Of a stretch of 64,000 bases of DNA, positions 50,001-62,000 are shown in pieces; the stretch's first letter is position 1, and the number at the start of each line of letters is the position of its first letter. The notes under the pieces were generated by a model. The model searched no databases and was not told the origin of the DNA. It was given only the letters and a program-made list of their open reading frames with translations. The stretch is taken from the NCBI RefSeq assembly GCF_032118995.1, contig NC_092656.1:23456965-23520964 (forward strand), in the 5' to 3' direction. Both the position numbers and the translations under genes were made by a program. This DNA is from Asterias amurensis (Eukaryota > Echinodermata > Asteroidea > Forcipulatida > Asteriidae).

Positions 50001-53000
50001 TAATTACTCAAACAAATTGTTAGCATAAAAACTTACTTGGTAATGAGCAATGGAGAGCTGTTAATAGTATAATACTTTGTGAGAAACGGCTCCCTCTGAA
50101 TTAACACAGTTTTTGAGAAAGAGGTAATTCCTCCTCAAATATTAAGAGACTTCAAGACTAAGGCCTTCTTAAGGCATTTGAAAGAACACAAATTTGTGCA
50201 ACAAGGTTGTTTTTTTCTTTCATTATTCTCTTGCAACTTTGATGACCAATTGATTCCAAATGTTCACAGATTTGTTATTTGATGCATTTGTTGCGATACG
50301 CCAAGTGTGAATGCAGGTCTTTGATAGTTACCGAAGGTGTCCAGTGCTTTTGAAGTATTTAAACTGTTGTGTAATATCAGTCCCAAAGCTGCCATGTCAT
50401 ATTTATTTTAATTTTTATTGAGATGATTAAACCTTTTTACTGGTATACAAATTGGTGTACTTACTAAGGAATGAAAGTGTCTGGGCATAAGCTTTGGCAT
50501 GTGTGTAGTCAATGTTTTGTTATTTTTTCAATTACTCAATTGTGAGCTGAACAGTTGGAAAGGTGCACTCATTTAAAACTTGCTGTAGTATTCATGAGGT
50601 ATTATTCTCAGTAAACAGTTAATTTCTGCTTAAGTTCTTGGTAAAAACACTTGATATATTGTGTGTGATTGCTTCCTGGAATTTAAAGTTAAAATTTAAC
50701 AAAAATAATGATGTAGGGGGATTTTGCACGATATACATTTATGTTTTTGACTCGGATTAAACTATGATTAAATTATTTGGTGTCAATTAGCCGGATTATC
50801 TAGCTCCTTTGCATGGTAAGCATTTGCTTAACTCTTTGTTGTTTTGTTTTGAATAAATTTAAAATATGTTCACAGGCCAAAAGTAACATGAAAACTGGCT
50901 ACCAGCGAGAGCTGAACTATCGCCGTGATGACAACTCCTACTCCGCCTTTGGGATGAGCGATCCAGAAGGAAGTACGTGGCTGACGGCGTTTGTCATGCG
51001 CTCATTTGCTCAAGCGAAGGAGTTTGTCTTTGTTGATGAGGAGGACATGAGTGTCAGTTTTGCGTGGTTGAAGAGCAGACAGAATGAAAGTACTGGATGC
51101 TTTAGATCACAGGGAAAGCTTTGCCACAAAGCCATGTCGGTAAGACTTCCTCCTTATCCCAATTTTCTTAGAGAAACTGAACACAATTAGAGACTTTTTC
51201 AAGCAGTCTTTTTTCTCTCCTCGGAATACAGGCATAATATTCTCCAAATGTTGGTGTGTTTTCCAATGTTGTAGTCTTTGGAATAGAAAGTAAGACATTT
51301 TGTTATAAATGCCTAGAAATCCTATTAGAGCCTGCACCATGTGTACATGTAGATCAGTCCTGGTAATGAAGACATTTTGTTATAAAGGCCTAGAAATCCT
51401 ATAAGAGCCTGCACCATGGGTACATGTAAATCAGTCCTTGTAATGAAAAAGCATTCCCATATTTTTTCATGATCCCAATGTCATGCCTGAGAATAAAACA
51501 TTGTATAACACACCTCTTGCCTCCTCTGTATTCTGGTTGGCTGAAACAGGGTCATGTGGGATAAACTAGTTCCCGAGCGAGCACTAGTCTTTGAAAATAG
51601 TGCCCGGTTAGAGCGCCCTCTCTTGCTTTGAACCGTGAATAGCAACTACAAAACTTCATTTCTTTTCCAGATTTCTGTTCTTATTTTACATTTAATTATT
51701 ATTATTATTATTATTATTATTAAGACTGAGCTGTAATATAAAACACATATTGACTGGCATAATTCTGTAACTAGAGTACGTCTATTTGGCCTTGAGGAAA
51801 ATAGGTCCCTCTTCTTGTCTCTCAAAGTCTGGGGAATAGACGTACTCTAGGTACCTCATTGCCAGTCAATATCTGCTGTGGTTATTAAAGAGAGAGGTCA
51901 CAAAGGGCAAACTATTGCGAGCGAGTTTTAGTGGCTATGATCTGTGTATCATTTTGCCTGTTGATGTTGGGTATATAATTTTCACTTAAAAATTTTCAAG
52001 ACTTGAGTATAGAGTGTCATACATTCAAACTGGGGTACAGGGAAAAATTATGAAAAACAATTTCATGAGCCGATGTAAAGTTTACATATAGGGAACAAGT
52101 GAATGTAAATCTTGATGTGTTAATATTTATTTGTTTGTGACAGGGTGGAGTAAACAATGAGTTGACTTTGACTGCCTACATTGTGATCACAATGCTTGAA
52201 GCAGGAATCCCAGAAACAGTAAGTTTATCATATCGATCCACTTAGAGTCCATGAGCAAGATACTTGTTGCTTTGGCCTTCAGCAGGGACATTCAGGCATA
52301 AGTCATGTGTATTGGGATTAAAACTGCACATAAAAGAATGATAAGAGTGGGGGTTGACCCTGGTGTTTCGAGTTCACAAAGCAAGCACCCTGGTTTACAG
52401 GTTACCTAAAGTTTGTGAGCTACAAGAATAAACTTCACTTGTGAAGCATCCTTTAATTACCATTCACATATAATACAGATAATAATTATTACAACTGAAG
52501 ACATTCTGACTGAAAAATGTCAATAAAATTTGGTTAACTATCGCTGGGGGGGGGGGGGATACAAATAGTTTACAATTTGAGGCCTTTACAATTTCAGATT
52601 AATGGACTCCTATCATTATAGAATAATTCAAGGAGAGTATAATGGTGATGTCATTGATCCCCTGTAAAACCTGGAACGCACTTTACACAATACAAGAGTC
52701 AATTCCTTTTTATTGAAAAAACAAAACCTACAGGAAAGGCACTTGTAATTGTGCTGCGTGTTGTGCAAGGGGTCTGTATGATGGGGATTGTCTTGAAAAG
52801 ATGGCCCCATTCCACCATGAACTGATTTGTTGGATTGTACAGTCTCTTTTACTCTAAAAAATATGTTCTTTGAAAACTTCTCTTTTTTTAAATCTTCCAG
52901 GATCCAACAGTAGTGGATGGATTAAGATGTCTCGTTGATGGTATCCCAAATCTGATAGACACTTACACCACAACTCAGATGGCATACGCCTTGGCCCTTG

Positions 53001-56000
53001 CCTCCAGCCCTGACCTCCCTGCTGTCATGACAAAATTGGAAGATGCTGCAACTAACGACGGTAAGATAATCATCATTTAATTAGGCTTTACACTTTCTTT
53101 GTTTCTACTGACTATCCTTAGGGTACAAAACATATTCACTTGTGTACAACTTGATTGTTCACACAGCATCTTAAAACTCACTTCTTTGTTTAACATGTTT
53201 CCTCTGTGGTTTTCATTTATTTTGTTGTAGCGCTTTGCAACTGCTGGAAAAGGCGCTGTACCAAATGCTGTTATTATTGGCATCGTGCTTATACTGTTAT
53301 TTTTTTGAGCCCATCTATCTTTTTTTGTTTAACCGCAGGTGGCCTGAAGTACTGGAAGTCAAACCGTCCCCAATCTGTAGATACGTACGGCTACCACGGT
53401 GTACCTGCCCAGGACATTGAGATGACTGGGTATGCTCTACTGGCTTACATTGAGCAGTCTGAAGGAGGGGATGCCATCATTAGTGGTAATCCAATCTCTC
53501 GATGGATCGTGTCTCAGAGGAACTCACTTGGTGGATTCTCCTCAACACAGGTACTCATTTGTACTTTAATGAAAAGATATCTTTTTTGTTTCTGAACAAA
53601 TGTGAGGGTGTATGTGGACCAAATTCACATGATTGAATACAAGAACGCAAATCTTTTTGTCCCTCTTTTTTTGTAACTATTATGTTTATGTCTTCGTCAT
53701 TGATATGCAATGAAACTACATTCAGTTAATTGAAATAAGATGAAACTGTAATTAGATGCAAGACATTCCCTGATCTTAGCGCCCTCATGCCGTCAACAAA
53801 AATGTCAATTTCAGAGGAAGTCACAGCATTATTCTTTGTATTGCAATGTGAAGATTAATAATACCTATCACTGGTGTTTCCCTTAATATCCCCATCTACA
53901 GGATACAGTGATCGGCTTGCAATCCCTCGCCTCTTATGCAGAATTGGCCTTCACCGGTGGCGTCAATATTCACCTGAAGGTTCGAACCCATCCTCAGCGC
54001 CGCATCCAAAGTTTCCAGGTGACCCAATCCAATCGGTTGATCATGCAAGAGATGGTCCTGAACGCCAAGAATATTCCGACCAGGGTACACTTCGAGGGCA
54101 GAGGATTGGGATGTGCTCTTTTGCAGGTTGGTAGCAAACAAAAACTATGTATATTTGGTTTGCGGTAACACCATGTGTGTATCTAGGATTGGGATGTGCT
54201 CTTTGGCAGGTTGGTAGCAAACATTAGTGATTCTTATGTATGTGGTCGTCTTATTTGTCAGTGTTTATGTCATTATTTTGCCGTCCAATCTTGAATGTTT
54301 GTGTTTTGCTCTCTTTTAGACCGCTGTAACTTACAACGTTATTCCCAAGAAGCCAACAACACCAGCCTTTACAATCTCCCACAGAATACGGGAAGTGAAG
54401 ACGGCCAAACGTTGCTTCATGTATTCCATGCAAGTCTGCACAAGGTAAAGTGGAACTGGGTTCACATAGCAAGCTCCCTTGTTTAAAGGTTTCCTCGGGG
54501 TTGGCTAGCTACAGTGATTAAGTTCACTTATGAGGCATCCTTGTATTGTTACCAGAAATATATAATAATAATATCTAAATGAAAAATTGATAAATATGAG
54601 GGTAGATTTTTTACAGAAAGTGGCCCTCTTGGGAATAGCAAAGATCCTGAGAAAGACCCTTGAGATCTAAGGCTACTATCAAAGCCGGACTCAAAGAGTT
54701 ACCGGCACAGAAGGAAAATGATATTTTTCTTTTGCATGCTGTGATAAGATGAAATAATAATAGTAATGAGAAAGACCCTTGAGATCTAAGGCTACTGTAC
54801 ATAGCCGGACTCGAGAAGTTATCGGCACAAAGGAAAATGTTGTTTTTCTTTCGCATGCTGTAATAAGATGAAATAATAATAGTAATATAGTAAAGGTTGG
54901 CAGTAACACCATGTGAAGATAATCTCTAAATGAGTTGGTTTGGTTCTGAAAAGAACTGTGGTTTCAACTCGAAGTTTCGATCAGTATGCTCTACTGATCG
55001 TCTTCTGGAGAATATTGCTAATAACAGGAGTTAGTAATAATGATTTGTGTTTGTATCTTGTAGCTACACTGGTGATGATGAGGTATCCAACATGGCACTC
55101 CTGAGAGTCAAGATGCTGACTGGGTTTGTCCCAGTCAAGTCCACTTTATCCACCACTGCCTTGAAACGTCAATCTAAGGCTTTCAGGAAGGTGGAGTTGG
55201 ACGGCAAGATGATCAACATCTACTTTGATGAGGTAGGTTGAAATCCTGCATTCCGGGTTCAATTTCATGGCTCTGCTTACTGCTGAATTCTGCGCTTACG
55301 ATCACAATTCTCTGCTTACATGGCAAGCGCGGAGTATCTGTGCTAGCTGTGTAAGCGAAAAATGCCTAGTTACGTGAGTACACACGCAAAATCTAAAATT
55401 CCCTGCTAACTAAAGTACTAGTGTACAGGATATTTTTTATTGGATATATGGCGCTTTATAAATGCTGTAGTGATTGTTAAACTTAGCCGATGTTTGTTCT
55501 GGATTGTTTTATATTTTCCTTTGAGATTTATGTACTTTGGGGCTACCCAAAACCCTGATGTTTAATGTCAGAAAAGAGAAAAAGGAATATTGTATTATTA
55601 GTGATTAAAATTTAACATGCTCATTAAAGATTAAAATAATGAATATTCAAATACTTTTTAAAGTTAAGAGTCAAGTCTTGTAACTGTTGAATGATTTGAA
55701 GATGATGACTAGAGCAAGCTATAGTCAAAACCCTGAGATCAATTAAGTTTTCAAAAAAACGTAATCTACTCAGCAAGTACATGTAGATACACACTTGGTG
55801 TTACTGCAAAACGAATATACATGGATTTCGAGAGTGTCGTTATAAAACAAAGGAACATTTCAAAAGCATCCGTAAATCAAACTTCATAATAACTTCTGTT
55901 TGAATATACAGTTGGCTGCCGACGAGACCTGCCTTGTTTTCAGTGTAGAGAAGAGCATTGATGTGAAGGACATTAAAGATGGATCGGTTACGGTTCTGGA

Positions 56001-59000
56001 TTACTATGAACAAAGTGAGTATAAGATCGACTGATGCACAAAGATGCACAATTATTCAGTTCAACATTTCAGTTCAACATTTATTTCCAATTCCTCAATC
56101 AACATAAATAAGCAGAGCTTGTGTTAGGGAGTGCCCATACATGCTCACCACTCACAGAAAGTTGAAAGAGAATAGCTCATACACTGTGTTATGAATCAAG
56201 AAATTGCCATGAAACCCAAAACAATGTCTTAACATATAAGTTTATATACCTACATGTACTCCTGATTTCATTCTTATAGGTTTATTCCTAACTGAGATGG
56301 TAAAGCTTACCTGCCCAGAGATTCCTGAGTACCTTGATCCCACCTTCCGTGACACAGATGACGTTGAGCCTATTGGACCACTTGAGCCTAGGCCTTTAGC
56401 TCCTATAGCCTTTGATGAATCTCCTTTAGGAGGACTGGGAAGAGCCGTTCCTCTTGATGTCAGACCCCCTCTGATCGTTGAACCTGTATTAATTCCAGAC
56501 CTCGATATTACAGGTAAGGTTTAAAAATTGAAGTATTTAATTTTAATATTGTCCCATAAACCCCCATCCCCTTTAAAAAAAAGTTTATTATATGTTTTTG
56601 TTTAGCAAGTTTAGTTTGAATGTACTTTAAACTTTGGTTCTTGTGTGATTTTTGGGCACATTTTATCGGCATCTGTAAGCCCTACATTACTTATTTTAAA
56701 TCAATTTTGGGAGAAATGATGTTTGCATTTTTCCATAAACTGAAATCAAGCTTGAATGACAAATAAAATTGGATGGAAAATTGTTGTCAGACATCACTTG
56801 AAATACACTGATGTTAGTAACACTACAAAGCCAAATTCATTTTCATGTTGTCCTTTTTGTGTATGTGTTCGTTTATTTCGGGGATGATCAAATTTGACTT
56901 CTCTCTTGCAGCTTTCAACAGGTGCCCTCAGGGTAAAGTATTTGCTGCAGGTGTCAAGAAATGTGTCAGTAAGTATAATTATTTTATTTTTTATTTTCAC
57001 TTAGCTTTGAAGGACCGAACTCTTTTTAAGATTTGTTAAAAGCTACAGTACCACATCAAATGAAATTGAAGTGAATAAAGCCTGTAACAGTTAGACTGTA
57101 AAATTATACAAATTGGTGTTGAACAAAGACAAATTTACTAGAGCAGGACTTTAGTAACATAGTTTTTGAGAAAGAGGTAATTTTTAATTAAAATAATAAA
57201 AGACTTCTAGCTAGAAGTCTTTTATTCCTATCTAAAAGCACACAAATTCGTCCAACAAGGTCGTTTTTTCTTTTATAATTTTCTCGCAACTTCGATGACC
57301 GATTGAGCCCAAATTTTCAAAGGCTAGTTATTTTATGCTAATGATGGTATACACCAAGTTTCGAGCCACAGTTTACCAACTGAGCTCTTTTGGCAGTCTC
57401 TTTGTTTTGTCCATAACTTTGTTCTGGATGTCAATCAGAACTCATCAACCTGAAACTGCTGAGGATTACACCCAAGTTTACAATACAACCTGGGAAGCAG
57501 CAGGAGATCCCTCTGCTAGGGCAATCGCTCCTAGATGCTTCACAGGTTGTGCCGCAAGCTTCGGTGTGATCCCTGGCTATACAGCGGCTACATGTTGAAT
57601 GGCTTCTTACTGGCACCCCAAAAGATACTGACAAAATAGGGAGACTGCGTACATTAGGGCTGGATGAATCAGTTGTTAGAGCGTGTTAATCTGGAAGTTG
57701 CAGGTTGAAGTCTCGCTCTAGACAGTTTGTCTTTGATTAACCCAAATTTGTTGCAAATTTACCCAGACAGATACCCGTGTGGGTTATTTCTTGATATGAC
57801 AAACATTAAACATTAAAAGTGTATTCCCTTTTTTGTACCAGTTGAAATGCTTTAAAAAGCTGTTTTTTGCTTGTGGGTATAGCAACAAAAACAGAGAGCG
57901 ATGAAGTACATGGAGGTTGGATTCAAACTTTACTATTCATATTGCCTGAACCAAAAATATTTTATTACTATTGAAAATACAGCCCCAGAACGAAGTGAAT
58001 GCCTCGGTGGTATGAAGTGCGCAGATGGCTACAGATGTGCGAACAGGGAAGGTGGTCAAGTGTGCATTGGTATGTGTACAATATTAACATGCTTTTTTAA
58101 TGTACAATATTAACATGCTTTTTTAAATCACTAGGTTTCAGGTTTATACTAGAACCTACTGTATTAGAATCAAAATATTACTATATTAGAATCAAAAGAA
58201 GAACACAGCATTATCATCTAAATTGTTTTATTTGTACAAACACTATCTCGATGTGTTGTATGGATGATACTCGGCAGGATTGAAAGATATTTATGAGACT
58301 CAAACTCAATATTTGCTCATCATTCTTTTGAGACAACAATGTTGACTTGAAAAAAACCCAAGACCACCGGACTTGTTCTGTCTTGAGTTTACTGGCCCAA
58401 CACTGAAACTACAGGCCAGTGGTCTAGTGTAACTTTGAGCCCTACATGGCTCATACCAAGCAGCAACTAGTGTCAGAAGAGGCCATTTTGACAACATTTT
58501 TTTCCAACATTGAGCAAGTTTGAGTGCGCTCAAGTTTGAATTTTGACTCGAACCCAGTTTGGTTGACCATTGGTTGACTACTGTGGTCAACCATTAGGAA
58601 CCAGCCTCATGAACATGGTTTATTCCTTGGTCCCGAAAGTCTGTTCCATGGTAACGTGTCACAAGGGAACCAGTTACACTAGCGAAAATCGAAAAAGCAA
58701 ATGGCATGGAAGTGTTGAATACTGAGGTACCGATGGTTGACTAGGCTTCAAAACAAGTCGAGCGATCGAGTGAGTGCATCACTGCGCATGTCTGTTGCTG
58801 GTCAGTATTTGACTAAAATGTGCGCATTCCAACTTTCCCATCATTGAAGTGTTATTATGTCATGTGGTTGTTTTACAGATATTGATGAGTGTGCAGAGTA
58901 TGCTGATACCTGTAAGGACAATGCCATCTGTACAAACATTGAGGGAAGCTTTCTCTGTGCTGTACTTGACTGTGGTAAAGGCTACAAAATGGCTTCAAGT

Positions 59001-62000
59001 GGTCACTGTGAAGGTAAGAACATTCTTCTCCAGAAGACGGTCAGAGCACACTGACTGAAATGTCAAGCAGTACAAACCGGCTCTCCTCAGAGCCACCACT
59101 ATTTTGAAATGGTGTCACTGCAAACCTTAACTTAGTATTTAAAGCCATTGGACACTTTCGGTAAACAGTATTGTCCAAAGGTCCACACTTCGTGTATCAC
59201 AACTTATATATTAAATAACAAACCTGTGCAAATTTAGGCTCAATCGGTCATCAGAGTTGGGAGAAAATAATGGGAAAACCCACCCTTGTTTCTGCCTGTT
59301 TCGCCGTGTCATGACATGTGTTTAAAATAAATCCGTAATTCTCGATATTGAGAATTGATAATTGTTTTAATGTTTTCTCAAAGAGTAAAGCATTTCTTGG
59401 AATAATATTTCAAAAGAAGTCTTTCACCATATACCTTCTGTAAACCCTGTAAGTTATTTGTAAACCTGTGATTTTTTTTCTCTCCTCCGGAAGGTGTATA
59501 ATGGTTTTAAAGGGAAGGTACACGTTTGGTTATTACTCAAAACAGATATTAACTTAAAAACTGATTTGGTAACGAGTATTGGAGAGCTGTTGATAGTATA
59601 AAACATTGTGGAAAAAGACTCCCTTTGAGGTAACGTAATTTTTGAGAACGAGGTAATTTCTCATTAAAATAATAAAAGACTTCTAACTAGAAGTATTTTA
59701 TTCCTATCTGCTTGAACACAAATACGTCCAACAAGGATGGTTTTTTTTGATGACCAGTTGAGCCCAAATTTTGTACAGGTTTGTTATTTTATGCTTATGA
59801 TAGGATACACCAAGTGAGAAGACTGGTCTTTGACAATTACCAAACATGTACAGTGTCTTTAAGGTGGAACAACTTGTGAGTTTAGGAAAGTGTACAAAGT
59901 TGACATGTCATTACTTATTTGAAGTAGCATATTTGGTTACTAATTTTTTTTTCAAATAATATTTTGTGTTATTGAAATGGGGCTTTTCAAGAAAATTGGT
60001 TTTTGAGATTTGTTTGGCACTTAATATATGATCGATATTATTCAAGTTGTTACCAATGACTTCTTATTTCTGATCATTCTTAATGTAGATCGGAATGAAT
60101 GCGAAGAAGAGCCAGATGTATGTGGGTTGTTTGGTATCTGTATCAACATGGATGGTAGCTTCGACTGCATTGAAATCAAAGTGGAATGCATCGATGGATT
60201 CACGTTGGGTTCAGACAACCTGTGTGTCGGTAAAGTCTCTTTCTTCATTTGCCAATCTTTTTTTTATTAAGTTGTGCCTTTCTATAGGGAAGGTATATGT
60301 CTGGTAATCACTCTTCAATTAATGGCAATACAGACTTTTGTTTTGAAGCCTACAAAAGCTTTCGATGGTATATAGCATTTTGAGAAACATTTCACTTTGA
60401 AGATATAAGTTTTTATGCCCCAAAATTTGAAACCTGAAAGGCGTTACTGTCAGTAACGCATTTGAGATGAAGTATTCCTATTCAGGATTTTTCTTCATGT
60501 TAAGACATTATTCACTCCAGGTTTTCGGTGATATCTTTAATAAAGATGTGACCTCCTTTTGAAATGAAATTTTCACACGCTAGTTTTATTGTATACATCT
60601 ACATTGTACATTCATATACATGTAGGATTAAAACAATGGAAGGGCTCAAAGTTATTTACTTTGCCTTTAATAATTCTTTCTTTTTAAATTGTGCTTGTCT
60701 TTTCTAATATATTTTTTATTTGAACAGACATAGACGAATGCGCAGAGACTCCAGATGTTTGTGGGCTGGGTAACATTTGTGAGAATACACCAGGAAGCTA
60801 TGTATGTGCCATTCTTGACTGTGGTGTCGGCTACCAGAAGGACGGTGAAGGAACTTGCAAGGGTGTGTGAAATAAAACTGGATTCATTCAAACATTTCTC
60901 CACTTATGCTTGATTCATATCATGAAGCAAATTCATACAGTCACATAGATTAACTGTATAGCCCTTTTCACATTATATCTCTTATGCCTTGGGGAGGCCT
61001 GTGACCTTTTCCCCCCTATGGTTACCCCGGTGAACTTTCACGCTTTCCCCCTGCCTAGTTCCCTAACCGCTTACCCCTAGTCCAGAGCAGGGCCCAATTT
61101 CATAGCGCTGCTTAACAGGAAGCAGATTTGCATGCTTACTGTAGCAGAAAAATTTGCTTTAAGCCTTAGCGTATTTCACAGGTTAGCAGAAAAATTGGGC
61201 AGCCATATTGCGTGTTTACCGTGGATTTGCATTGTGACGTCACTTGTTTTTGTGTGGTAAGCACCGGAAGGTTAGCTTGCCTTTTCGTGTGCTTATACGG
61301 TTAGCAGCGCTATGAAATAGAAATCGCACAGTAAGCAAAAAATCGGGGAGTAGAGAGTTGTGTAAAAAGGGCTTATGTTTTTTTGACAGCTCTGAAAGAC
61401 GTATGTTAAACAATGTTCTTTTTGATGTTCGTTTGAGCAGATGTAGACGAATGTGTAGAGACACCAGATATTTGTGGCCTAGGTAACGTCTGTGAGAATC
61501 TTGCAGGATCTTATATTTGTGCCATTGTGGACTGTAGTGTTGGCTTCCAGAAGAATGAAGAAGGAATATGCATTGGTAAGTGAAATAAAAGGAGTTATAC
61601 TGTAAATTAATTGTCGTCACCTTCATCCATGCCACTCATGCCCTTTACTTGTTCACTGGGAGAGTATTCCTTTTCTTACAGTATCTATTATATCCTTGTA
61701 ATACAAGCCCCAGGACTTATTTGTACACCACGGTTACCTCGGCACACTTTCACAATGTATCCCTTTTCCACGGGGTTAGGGTCGCACGTTTCAAGAATAC
61801 CCAAGGGTTTTACCTCTTACCCTTACTCCTTATCTATGCCCATTTGCCGGGGCAGACCAGGGGTAAAGCGATTAGTGTGAAAAGGCTGGTCGAAACCACC
61901 GTGAATTGAGTCGTGAAAAACATTGTGAATATGCACCAAAGGAACCCTGGAAAACAAAAGTCCTGATGCTCTAAACCACTCGGGCGGTTAGGTTGGCATG

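Noticed and set aside
61611..61909. Overlapping plus-strand open frames of 86-89 codons after EGF exon 38
   Set aside because: They lie within a dispersed repeat also found at 41860-42070 and have no splice or homology support.
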